64,000 bases of DNA from Quercus robur. Lineage: Eukaryota > Streptophyta > Magnoliopsida > Fagales > Fagaceae. The stretch's first letter is position 1, and each line of letters starts with the position of its first letter. The notes under the pieces are model-generated. The model saw only the letters and a program-made list of their open reading frames with translations, searched no databases and was not told the DNA's origin. Positions 34,940-45,829 of the stretch are shown here, in pieces. Position numbers and translations under genes: made by a program. The stretch lies in the NCBI RefSeq assembly GCF_932294415.1, contig NC_065538.1:26747957-26811956 (forward strand), read 5' to 3'.

Positions 34940-36567
34940 AAAATGCACTTTTGGTCCCTACATTTTGGGTCATTTCTCAATTTGGTCCCTAAATTGATTT
35001 TGCTCCTAAGTCAGTCCCTGATTTTTTAAACTGGTCCCTATCGTCATCCAAGTAACGAAACCCTATTATGTGGTAGACGGAGTGCCCTAGTTGTTGACAT
35101 GATGCTGACGTGGCACTGACATGGCATTAAAATATTATTAAAAGAAATTATTTGGCATTTTTCAATGCCAGGTCAGCATTTTAAATTTTTACTTTCATAT
35201 TATTATTATTATTATTATTATTTTTGGCCTTAAATCTATTATTATTATTATTATTTTTACTTTCATTATTTTTTTCCGTAAGAACATACCAACCTATTCT
35301 TCATGTTCTTCCCAAATTCAAGAAATAAACCCGACAACCAATCCAATCTCTAGCAAACCCAAATCCAAATCCAGCAACCAAATCTAATCTCCATCAAATC
35401 CAGAAAAACAAGAAATAAAACCTAGAATTAAGAACAAACCCAGAACAAGAGCAAACCCAAAACAAATGCAAACCCAGAACAATGCAGGTGAACCCAGAAC
35501 TGTTCTTCATGTTCTACAGAAAAGAAGATGAAAACTTGCCCAGAAAATTAAAATAATCAATATTTTCTTTTCTTTTATTGATTTTCTTAGCAAATAATCA
35601 AACCCATGAACCCATGAATCAAAAGTTGAGAGATTGCATGAACCCATGAAAAATCGAACCCATGAAAAATCAAACCCATGAACCCATGAATCAAAACCCA
35701 TGAATCAAAAGAGAGAGGAAGAGAGATTCGGGTTTAGAGAGAGAAAAAAAGTTGGAGATTGACAAAGAAAGAAGCAAAAGAACGATACAAACACAAACAA
35801 CACAAACAAGCAAAAGTCAGAGATAGCATGCCGTGCCCATGTTGCTGATTTCTCAGGCCAATCTCCTCTTCTAATTCTTCTGGGTTGATCTTCTTCCCTC
35901 TTCTTTTTCTCAGCTGTGGTTTGGGATATTTTTCAACCAACCCAATTTGAGGGCAAGTCGTCTCAAATCGAGAGAGATAGAGACTAAGAGAGACAAATGC
36001 CACACAAACACACAAACTAATTTGGGTTTTTTAGCACGATAAATACTCATCTCTAGTTGATGTTGTTTGGGATATTTATTAATTTATTTTTGTTTTGATT
36101 TTACTTTTTTGGTTTATCTTAAAGAAAATGAAATAGATACAAATACAAACACAAACACAAAAACGCCAACATAGAGCATGAATAGTGTTAATTGATCTAA
36201 AAAAAATTTCCTCGATCTTTAAAACTGTAAAGTTTTTTTTTTTTTTTGAATTTTGAATTTTGAATTTTTTCAGTTTAAATTGAAATTTTTTTTATCATAA
36301 ATTAAAAAAAAAATTAAAATGCTGACCTGGCATTGAAAAATGCCAAATAATTTATTTTAATAATATTTTAATGCATGTCAGTGCCACATTAGCACCATGT
36401 CAGCAACCAGGACACTCCATCAGCCACGTAATAGGATTCCGTTACTTGGATGACTGTAGGGACCAATTTAAAAACGATTTAAAAAAATCAGGGACTGACT
36501 TAGGAGCAAAATCAATTTAAGGACCAAATTGAGAAATGACCCAAAATGTAAGGACCAAAAGTGCATT
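34940..36567. mobile_element. Non-autonomous Mutator-like element with about 270-bp TIRs
   Basis: The left arm begins aaaatgcacttttggtccct (34940) and the right arm is its complement, ending accaaaagtgcattcc (36567). The arms stay complementary through ggtcatttctcaattt, 'gactgacttaggagc', 'gttacttggatga' and 'aatgccaggtcagc', about 270 bp each side. About 1.1 kb of interior contains repeated 'aacccatgaa' phrases but no transposase. Long TIRs and this end sequence fit plant MULEs. The TSD was not resolved because the right flank is a C run. Confidence 0.75.
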
Positions 36568-37290
36568 CCCCCCCCCCCCCCTTTTTTAATAGATTTAATT
36601 CTTAGATTGTAAGATTTGAGCTTAAACAATGAGTTAGGTCTTCAAGCTTCAAGGAGAGTATGATTGGAAAATGTGGCCCATTAGGCTTTTTGCTTAGCCA
36701 ATTATTATTTTCCCCGACTATTTATTTTCTGGTTTCAATAATTTTAATTTGTCAATATATGCATTTTAATAAAATGTATTATGGATAGCAAAAACATTTA
36801 ACATTGTTTCCAAAGATAAATTCCTAGCTCCGCTACTGGTTAGTCTGTCCTATAATAGCTAGGGTCAAATTTGTGAATTCACTTTAGGAGGTTACTAAGT
36901 TTATGCTTATTAAAAGGCTAAATTGCAACCTACAGCCCTAAAGTTTGGGAGTTTTTGAACTTTACCTCTAAAATTTCAGAATTTGAAATTTACCTTTGAT
37001 GTTCTATTTCGTTTGCATCAGCAGCTCCTCCTAAGGAAGTCAATACCGTACCGGAGGCTGTACCGATTTGGCTACCGGTATGATATATTTCAGATACCAG
37101 TCAATATCGATGTATTGTTTCAGATTTACCGCTATTATATATATATATATATATATATTATATTATATATATACACAAAATTTAATAAATAAAAAAAAGA
37201 AAAAAAAAGAGGGAAAACAGTTAATGATATTGTCAGTACAACAAGAATCATGTCTACCAAACTAACATTTAGAGCCACATTGCCATTCCT

Positions 37291-37504
37291 GATGGTTGTT
37301 TGGATAAGAAAATTTCATCACTCAATTTCCGTTACTCAATTTCCATCACTCATCACCCATCACTCAATTTTTCATACCCGTTTGGCATCATCACCTAATT
37401 TCCATCACTCAATATTTTTCACACTATTTGTGGGCCCATACCTGTCAGCCGGTGCAGCTTTTTCTTTTTTCTTTTTTTGTTTTCAGTACCCAAACTCACC
37501 GAAG

Positions 37505-37551
<47 letters not shown>

Positions 37552-37975
37552 AGAACTGAAGATCGAACTAGTGAAAGAAGAAAAAAGAAAACCCCAGAAC
37601 AGACCGAACCAATGAAAGAAGAAGAAAAATAAAAAATAAAAAACCGAACAGCCAACCCAGGAGAAGAAAAGAAAAAAAAAAGTAGTCAAAAGTGGTCAAA
37701 AGGTGTGGCTAGTATTGTTTGTGGGTCCCCTATGTGTGTTTAATTACAATATTACCATTGAGTTATGAGTTATAGAAACTAAAAACAGCCAAAATCTGTT
37801 TTCAGTTTCCATAACTCATAACTCAAAAATCAGAGAATTGAGTGATGGAAACAGAGTTATCATTTGCCAAACAACATTTTTGCTATGAGTCCCACCATTT
37901 TTGAGTTATGAGTTATGGAAACTGAGAATTGAGTTACGGAATTTACCAATCCAAATAGCCCCTGAGTACGTGTAG
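37291..37975. mobile_element. Innermost hAT-like MITE, family of 43180-43832
   Basis: The left end ggttgtttggat and right end atccaaatagccc are inverted. The interior has a 48-nt poly-A run and repeated gagttatgagttatgg phrases in both orientations. It shares most of its length, inverted, with 43180-43832. The ORFs here are poly-A/T artefacts. Confidence 0.65.
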
Positions 37976-38248
37976 AAAAGAAAGTAAAAAGCCCAACACT
38001 TTTTTTATTCTAGTTTTCTCTTCCCTTGTCCCACATTTATTTTATTCTTTCATTTATTTTTTTTCTACCGTTGCAAGCCTGAAGCTAGTTGCTTGTCAAC
38101 CTATCATTCCTATAATCCTATTTCCAAGTTCCAACACATTGTAGCTTCATACGCTATCTCTTTACAACCACACATTACCTCTTCCTCTTTCAAGTTAATG
38201 TTGTCTTCACTATTCACTTTTTATTTCATTTCTTCCCCATTAGTTACA

Positions 38249-38291
<43 letters not shown>
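38249..38291 (+). repeat. CT microsatellite
   Basis: (TC)n of about 20 units. Confidence 0.9.
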
Positions 38292-38293
<2 letters not shown>

Positions 38294-39037
38294 ATCACAT
38301 GATTCACACCAGTCTAATTCTTTAAGCATTAGTCCAATCTATTTTTTTCTTCACTTCAAACTGATTTCCAGTGCATGAATCACCGACGCCTGTCCTCACC
38401 ACCAATCGGTATTTCGTCGTCACCAATGTGATAAAGAGGAGGCAAAGAGAGACAGAAGTTTAGTGTGGCGTGAGAAAAGGTACCGGTCCGGTATCCACTA
38501 ACTAGCCGAAACAGCCGAATTTCACCAGTACGGCCGGTACGGCCAATATTTTTTCCGGTACGAAACAAGAGGTATTTGTACCGGTGCACTGGCTAGTATG
38601 GTATATACCGGCTGTACTGGCCAATACGGTATGGAATTGACTTCCTTGGCCCCTCCATCCATATTTTTCGTTAAATGCCACATAAGTTTACCACGTGTGT
38701 TTAGTTCATTAAATAAAATAATGTCATCTCATTTCTATTATACCATGTCATTTTTAATTATTTAATTTTTTAGGCTACAAAAATGATGTGGCATCATTTT
38801 ATTGAACAAACTAAATATGCATAGTAAGTTTATGTGGTACTTAGCTGAAAATATGAGTGGAGGGGCTGCTGATGCAGACAAAATAGAATTTTAGGAGATA
38901 AAATTCAAATTCTAAAATTTTAGTGTGTAAAATCTAAATGTTCCCATACTTTAGGGATATAATTTGCAATTTAGTCTTATTAAAATCATAAAATGTATAC
39001 TTCTTATAAAATATGCACTTATTTTTTAAAGAGAAAT

Positions 39038-39205
39038 GATATGTCTACAACATTTTTACAACAAATTCTAAGTGGTAGCCGGCAGGTTATTACTGGTTAT
39101 TATTATTAGGGTAAAAAAGTAATCTTAGTGTTAGTTTCAAATTTGAACCAATAACAACTAACCACCTGTGATTTGTTATAAAAATGTTGTAGACGTAGCA
39201 TCTCT
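39038..39205. mobile_element. MITE, about 168 bp
   Basis: Inverted arms share gtctacaacatttttacaac and its complement near the ends, with agagaaatgat/atctctct tips. Related inverted repeats appear at 23925-24110 and, broken, at 52836-52970. Confidence 0.65.
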
Positions 39206-39254
39206 CTTTTTTAAATTATAAATTCTCAAATTGTAAGATTTGAGCTTATAATAT

Positions 39255-39619
39255 CGAGTCCAAATCTTCTGTCCCACTTTTTCTGCTCAACTCTATACTC
39301 CACCAATAAAAACTTGCAACATATTCACCTAATTAATTAATTACTACCATTAATTAATAATGGTAGTATTAATAAGTCAATAATGGTAGTATTTAATTAG
39401 TTAGGTGAATATTTGGCAAGTTTTTATTGGTGGAGCAGAAAAAGTGGGACAGAAGATTTGGGAAAATTATTAGATACTCCTGGAGTACCATAAATGTGTA
39501 TTCCTTCCTCTCACATGAATGGTAAGTCCCACCATGAATTTAATTAGTGGGACCCACCATTCATGTGAGGAGGGAGTACGCATTTATGGTATTCCGATAT
39601 TTTCCGAAGATTTGGACTC
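39255..39619. mobile_element. MITE with about 90-bp arms, hit near its right end by another MITE
   Basis: The left arm starts gagtccaaatcttctgtccc. The right arm is its complement through acagaagatttgg, where a second element (39462-39605) intervenes before the last bases 'actc'. Confidence 0.65.
39452..39615. mobile_element. Small MULE-type MITE with 10-bp TSD
   Basis: The 144-bp element (39462-39605) is flanked by a perfect duplication GAAGATTTGG (39452-39461 and 39606-39615). TIRs read gaaaattattagatactcc against the complement of ggtattccgatattttcc. The inner arms share catttatggt and ctcacatgaatggt. A 9-10-bp TSD points to Mutator-like mobilisation. A second family copy is at 41368-41526. 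Confidence 0.8.
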
Positions 39620-39987
39620 ATTGGGACCAAAAAAAAAAAAAAAAACCCATGTTTGTTCCACCTTTTTATTGTTTATTTTCTTAATTTGCATTGCGTTCCT
39701 CTCGCCCCAAGTTTTGCGAAAAACAGCCATAAGTCTTATAATGTACGATTTTGTTAATAGAAAAAAAAATTTACAATTTCAAACCAAAACAGCTATAAAT
39801 ATAATAACAAGGCTAAGCGAAACTGAGAACTATAAATCTTACGAACTTGCCTTAAAAAGTACGATTCCGAACAAAACGTATGCGCCCTATCAGCATTAAA
39901 AAAATGTCAACGTGGTTATCTTAATTCCTATCCTCAAAATTCAACTAATAGACTAGGAAAATCCTCAAAATTCAACTAATAGACTAA

Positions 39988-40135
39988 GAAAATGTTAGGA
40001 TCATAACTTTTATCATAACTTGTTCACGTAGCAAGTCGTGAGTGATGGCTTCAAAACTCCATCACTTACAACTTGCCACATAACCTAGTCGTGGCAAAAA
40101 TTGTAGGAAAAATTGTAATCCTAACATTACTCAAT
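39988..40135. mobile_element. MITE, about 148 bp
   Basis: Left aatgttaggatcataact and right attgtaatcctaacatt are inverted. Inner phrases around 'aacttg..acgtagcaagt' and 'acttgccacataac' continue the pairing. Confidence 0.6.
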
Positions 40136-41048
40136 AGATTATCTGCAATATTTCAATTTGTAATCCCTCTTTTTGTTCTCAACATTATATATATATATAT
40201 ATATATATCATCTTTTGACTAATACACCAAGTTTGGCAAAAGTTGCCTAAATGTAAGATCTTTCTTTTTTGAGAATCGAAATGTAAGATCTAAATGGACC
40301 AAAAATAATATGGGAATCATGTAAATAAAAAATAAAATAAAATCATGTATTTGTTAATTTTTTTTCCCTTAGAAGTCCCATCATTTAGGCTGCAACCTTG
40401 ATCAATTCGCTGACCAACTAATCATTGATCATGCATATTTTTGGTGTTTATTGATGATGATGCATATAGAGATTAACAATGTTGGTAAAAAAATTTAAAC
40501 CCATAAATCACTGGTCTGAAATAACATTACGGTCCCTTTCATTCGACCCACCACCATTCACATCAAAGTAAGGATCAAAATCAAATTATTGAGAAAAAGT
40601 GTTACATCTTCAATGATGGAGGTCTCACCGAGTCATGATTTCACCAAAAGTTGTCAACAACATAATCAATCAATATCTCCCATAAAAAAAAAAAAAAAAA
40701 AAAAAATCAATCAATACCTAGTAGGGTAAGAGACCATACCAAAAAGAAAGAGAGAAAATTAAAATGAAAAAACATTAAACGGACTACGACTTAGGTATAC
40801 ATCAAATTCTTTATGCCACAAAATCAATTGGTCAACAATAAAAAGTAGGGAGAACAAGAACAATGGCTGCTCTCCTCCATTAAGTTTCACTGTTTTAGAA
40901 TTAGCAACCAAAAAGAAAAAAGATTTCCTACTTAGATGGGGCAATTTCCATAACCTTTTTAACTTTGTCTACTATTTGTCTGTTGTTAGAAAAGAAAACA
41001 AGTGTGACTGAACTATCCTTTATTTATCACATTTCATGTTAGATTCAA
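40136..41048. other. Intergenic, no gene recognised
   Basis: A TA microsatellite lies near 40185-40208 and a poly-A at 40684-40705. Nothing else is clear. Confidence 0.35.
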
Positions 41049-41856
41049 GGGTTAATACAAATCTACCCTAAACTATGGGGTGGTATTTGCACTTTATGCC
41101 CCAAATTATAAAAATTTAAGAATCACACCCCATTTATAATAAATTTAGTAATTTTCACCCTACACTAGAGGAAACAAAAAGACATAAAGAAGGAGAAGAG
41201 CCTAGAGGTTGAGAGAAAAAATGCAGAGTGCATGGTAGAGGTTGAGATTAAGGTTTCAAGACAATAATAATGTCAATGTTAAATTATATAGCACTTTTAA
41301 AGTTTATCAAACATAGCATTTGTAGAAGAGACAAAACGATCAAACCGTTCTGTTTTGCCATATACGGGGGAAATTATTGTGTACTCCCGGAGTACCATAA
41401 ATGCATACTCCCTCCTCTCACAAAAATGGTAGGTTCCACTAATTAAATTCATGGTAGGACCTACCATTCATGTGAGAGGGGAGAGTACGCATTTATGGTA
41501 CTCCGAAAGTACCTAATAATTTTTCGTTTCATCATACTTTGGCCTGAATAAAAAAATAAATGAGTAAAAGGGATTTCGGGCATCAATTACAGTTATTACA
41601 TTAAGATTAGGATTTTGAGATAAGGGTTTTTTTTTTATTTAATTTATTCATTTTTAAGGTGAGGGTGACTCAGTAAATTTGAGGACATCTTGTCATTTCA
41701 TTTTTCGAAGGTCACACATTGGAGTTAACATCCAAATGAACTATGGGGGTGCAAATTGCTAGATTTGTTATAATTGGGTTGTTAATTGCAAAATTTTGTA
41801 GTTTGGTGGTGCAAAGTACAAATATCTCCTAGTGCAATTAACCCCAAAATTTCGGA
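41049..41856. mobile_element. TIR element (MULE-like) with a nested MITE
   Basis: Left gggttaatacaaatctac and right gtgcaattaacccc form imperfect inverted ends. The arms continue for about 110 bp with 'tttgcactttatgc', 'aattgg' and 'aaatttagtaatttt' counterparts. The 41368-41526 MITE lies inside. There is no transposase. Confidence 0.55.
41368..41526. mobile_element. Second copy of the 144-bp MULE-type MITE
   Basis: It shares gagtaccataaatgc, ccctcctctcac and its complement with 39462-39605. No clear TSD was found here. Confidence 0.65.
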
Positions 41857-41902
41857 GTAGAGAGATTTATTGACTTTATTGTTTTGATCACAACATTTAA
41901 TA

Positions 41903-41908
<6 letters not shown>

Positions 41909-41948
<40 letters not shown>
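41909..41948 (+). repeat. CT microsatellite
   Basis: (CT)n of about 20 units. Confidence 0.9.
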
Positions 41949-41949
<1 letters not shown>

Positions 41950-41951
<2 letters not shown>

Positions 41952-43179
41952 TAATATAGGGTCTTAAAATCACCACAAAGAAGATTAGACACTGAATCAA
42001 AATTATAAACAAAATTGGGAAGTCATTTGTATTCTAAGTTTAGATTAGACATCGTGATGTTAGTGATTAATTTGCAAGCTTGCTATAGGAATTTTGTATT
42101 TCAGTGATATTGAATCAAAACAATAAACAACATTGGGAAGTTTAAAAAAAAAAAAATTACGAAACTTGTGATTTTATTATATGAGTATTGGTATTAGCTT
42201 ATCAATTTTATTTTTTCTATTATGAATCTATTTTTCTTATTTTAGTTCACTACTTTTCATTTTCATCCACATTAGATTTTGTATTTTGAATCCTATTTCA
42301 TTTAAATATTATTTCATCATTAATTTTTTATTATTTATCTCACACACTTCAAAACACTCACTTTTCTTTATCACAATTACCAAGATACAAAAACATGGTA
42401 TTCTTCTTTCTTAGTAGTGTCTCATATATGTGATTCAAATTTGACACCCCTTTCCCCACTATCTACCAATCAAAATTGTGCTGAACACTCACAAAACTCT
42501 TGGCCTTCCAGTATGTTAGACCTTCCCCTAGGCCCCATGTATCATATATGCCTCCAAAATAAATACTTTGAATACTATAAAAAGAAAAATCATATATAAG
42601 AGAAATTTAAACAATATAATCTCTATGAAATATGGCTTATGGTCATCCCTAGTCAAATAAAATATTTTCATTATAAAGTTATAGGAGTGAGTTTTAGTTA
42701 ACTCAACTGGAGCAGACGTCATAAGTTAAAATCATCTCAAAAAAAAAAAAATAAGTCATGAGATGACCTTCATAATTAGAAATTAGAGAGAAGGTTTGCA
42801 GAAGCGTAACCATATGAGTTTGGGTAAAATGATAAAGCAATTTTTATGAATACATGAAAAAAAGAATGAAACTAAATTATTTAATGGTGAAATGGATCAT
42901 CCTATCATAACATTTTTTTTAAAAGAAACATAATAATAATGCCAAAAATTATATTGCATAATTACTCTTTCCAATAGTTTTTTTTTTTTTTTTTTTTTTC
43001 CTCTATCTCCAAAATTTGGCCTTATGGTGAATAAAATAAATAAAATGACCTTCCGAACCTATAAAAAGGTGATTTTTTGTGAGTTTTTAGACAGAAAACA
43101 TAAGTGGGTTTGGTTGCCAAACAAGGATGGAAGTGTTTTCAGTATTTTTGAGTTATAAGAAATGAGTGATGAATAATAA
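41950..43179. other. Intergenic with a SINE-tail remnant
   Basis: No gene was recognised. At about 42685-42752 ggagcagacgtcataagtta precedes a poly-A and resembles the tail of the SINE at 52975-53130. Confidence 0.35.
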
Positions 43180-43526
43180 GGGGCTGTTTGGATTGCCAAT
43201 TCTCATAATTCAATTCTTAGTCTCCATAACTCATAACTCAAAAATGGTGGGACCCATAGCAAAAAAGTTGTTTGACAAACGATAACTCTGTTTCCATCAC
43301 TCAATTCTCTGATTTTTGAGTTATGAGTTATGGAAACTGAAAACAACTAAAGGCTGTTTTCAGTTTCCATAACTCATAACTCAATGACAATATTGTAATT
43401 AAACACACATAGGGGACCCACAGCCGCAACTTTTGACCACCTTTTGATTTTTTTTTTTCACTTGTTCGGTCTTCAGTTTTGGGTTTTTTTTTTTTTTTTT
43501 TTTTAACTTGTTCGGTCTTCAGTTCT

Positions 43527-43564
<38 letters not shown>

Positions 43565-43832
43565 CTTCTGTGAGTTTGGGTACTGGAAAAAAAAAAACTG
43601 CATTGGCTAATAGGTGTGGGGTCCATAAATAGTGTGAAAAATATTGAGTGATAGAAATTGGATGATGATGCCAAACGGATGTGAAAAATTGAGTGATAAG
43701 TGATGAGTGATGAGTAATGAAAATTGAGTGACGGAAATTGAGTGATCAAATTTTGTTGGCCAAACAGGCAAGTGATGAGATTTAAGTGACGAGTGACGAG
43801 TTAACACTCACTTAGCAACCAAACAGGGCCTA
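43180..43832. mobile_element. hAT-like MITE, inverted relative to 37291-37975
   Basis: The ends read ggggctgtttggattgcc and caaccaaacagggcc. The interior has a poly-T run and the same gagttatgagttatgg motifs as the copy at 37291 on the other strand. The pair could fold or recombine as an inverted repeat about 6 kb apart. Confidence 0.65.
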
Positions 43833-44845
43833 AATCCTCCTAGTCCTCTGTCCTGTGTGAATTTGAGTTACATCTGTACATCATAATATCCCAACAATTG
43901 TTATAAATTTTTTTGAAAAACTTTGTATTCCTAAATAAATGGTGAGGTGAATTTCATAATGTTCACATGTCTGACAGGAAACCAGGCATGTGTCCTATGA
44001 ATTATGATGTCCAATCAAAATGAAGGGAGACACCTGTCACCGACATAGCAGTCAAATTGGACCAATCTACTCTCTCCTGTCCGTCTATCAAGGCCCTTGC
44101 CGCAACCATATTTGACTTTATCCTTTTATTTTTAAGTCCAAACATTTGACGTTGGTTTATTTATTTATTTATATTTTTTAATTCCAGGAGTCTCTGTATT
44201 TTTTTTAAAAAAAATAATATCCTCTCTATTTTATTTTGAACCTGTTTCAAGTGCATAAGTTATTGAAAATTGCATGCTAAGAATCTTAAAATGACAAAAT
44301 TAACATTTAGTTTTAACAAACAGTTCCAATGGCCTAACTACAAGGGAAAAAAAATGGAAAGAAAAAAAAATTCTAGTAAAAATGATCAAATTTCCTTTCA
44401 AAAAAGAAATTTTAGCAGATCCATTTCTGTTTTAATCATATTCATACATGTGTTTAGTAGTGTTTTACGCTATTACCAAGAGACTTATTGAAATAAATGA
44501 AATCTTATGATCAATAATAACTGTGTATATTAAAATATCAGAGCTTTCAAGCATTGCTAATATAAAAATTGGGGGTAAAAAAAAGATTTTGCCGATCAAA
44601 TATATATATATATATGCGTGTGTGTGTGTTTTCTTTTTTTGGGCTTAGGGATCATTTGATATCTATTACTTATGTAATGTATCCAACGACATAATAACTG
44701 GTAACATGAAAATGATTATATCATATGGTAATCACATCATGTGTTTATACCGTAAAGTTGTGATTTATAACTATTTTATGTTGGCTTTAATTCTGTGCCA
44801 AATTTGATTATAATTTTATTCAATTTTATATACCCTGTATTTTAT
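43833..44845. other. Intergenic, no gene recognised
   Basis: AT-rich with short microsatellites near 44600-44630. Confidence 0.3.
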
Positions 44846-45805
44846 GTGGGATTTCTTTGTAAGGGTTGTGTGTGAGAGAGAATGTGAAGACTTAAGGCAA
44901 AATGCAGAGCAAAGAAGTTTTCGTGGGTAGCTCGCGAGAAGCCTTCTCGCAAAGTGAAGCACGTACTCAACACATGACTAGAATGCGAATAGTTATGACA
45001 GATGGTGACATCTGGTTTTCCTGAGTGTCTCGCAAGTAAGGCATTTCTGCGAGATACCTGCGAAACATTCTGTTTTGCCAATTTGTTATATCTGATACAC
45101 CAGGTCCCTACATATACTATATATATCCACATTACGCACATATTGAGTGGAGTGTTTTCTTGAAAGAAAACCCTAGCCACAACATTTGAGAGTTAGAGAT
45201 TATTATACCCACAATCTTCTACACAATCCATTGTGGTTTTTCTCAACTCCTACCTCTCCATTCCAAATCCTTAAGAGGTTGATAGCCCAAATATTTACCA
45301 CACTCATTCTGAGTGTAAAGTGAGGTTTTGGTGCTGGTGAGAAGCATTGGAAGAAGCCATATGTTTGGTGGATATAATCGGGCTGAATTGCATGATTCGG
45401 AGAGCTAGAGAAGATAAGACTTGGTGAAGTTAGTTGGTAGCAGGAGCTTGGAGGGCTGAGTACATGGGGTAGACTAGGCTTAGATGGTCTTTTATTATTC
45501 GTATACTCCAACTTATTTTCTAGTGGATCGATTTACCGCTTGAAGGGTGGTGGAGAGGTTTTTCGTTGAGGTCTTTGGTTTCCTCTTTGATAACACATCG
45601 GCGTGTTATCTTGTATTTGCATTCTTCTTCCCTACTCTTTTAGCTTTCTTTTTATTGTTGTGAATTGATGAATGTGGTTTAGAGTAGTTTATTGTTTATT
45701 CATTCGCATTTACTCTATTTCACACTTAGTTTAAGTTAAAGTAAAATTAACCGAGCCGTAATTTTTAATTTGGGGGTCTAAACAGCTCTTGTGTTTTCAC
45801 ACAAT
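44846..45805 (+). mobile_element. Possible solo LTR
   Basis: A more GC-balanced block within AT-rich DNA. It starts near tgtgggatttc and ends near gttttcacaca, giving TG...CA ends. It contains ctatatatatccac (about 45117-45130), a possible TATA box, then a leader-like region with several short ORFs on the minus strand. No TSD was found, so this rests on composition and layout only. Confidence 0.35.
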
Positions 45806-45829
45806 TTCGAACTTTTATATACTGTATAA

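Larger units (their letters stand above)
37024..38656. mobile_element. Non-autonomous hAT element with 8-bp TSD, containing another element
   Basis: The element is 37032-38648, with ends TAAGGAAGTCAAT and ATTGACTTCCTTG. It is flanked by GCTCCTCC (37024-37031) and GCCCCTCC (38649-38656), an 8-bp TSD with one mismatch. The undamaged sister arm of the host element reads GCCCCTCC, so the left copy mutated. Subterminal regions are rich in ccggta/taccgg motifs. No transposase is seen. Confidence 0.75.
36911..38981. mobile_element. Outer long-TIR element, interrupted by a hAT element
   Basis: The left arm (36911-37031, resuming at 38657) and the right arm (about 38760-38981, inverted) match over about 220 bp. 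Shared phrases include ggctaaattgcaa at the tip, gcatcagcagc, catattttc and accacataa. The hAT element at 37032-38648 splits the left arm exactly inside the shared 'cagc(c/t)cctcc' phrase. It is probably MULE-like. Confidence 0.7.

Noticed and set aside
37250..37690. ORFs with long Lys or Phe runs
   Set aside because: Translations of a poly-A/T core inside a MITE.
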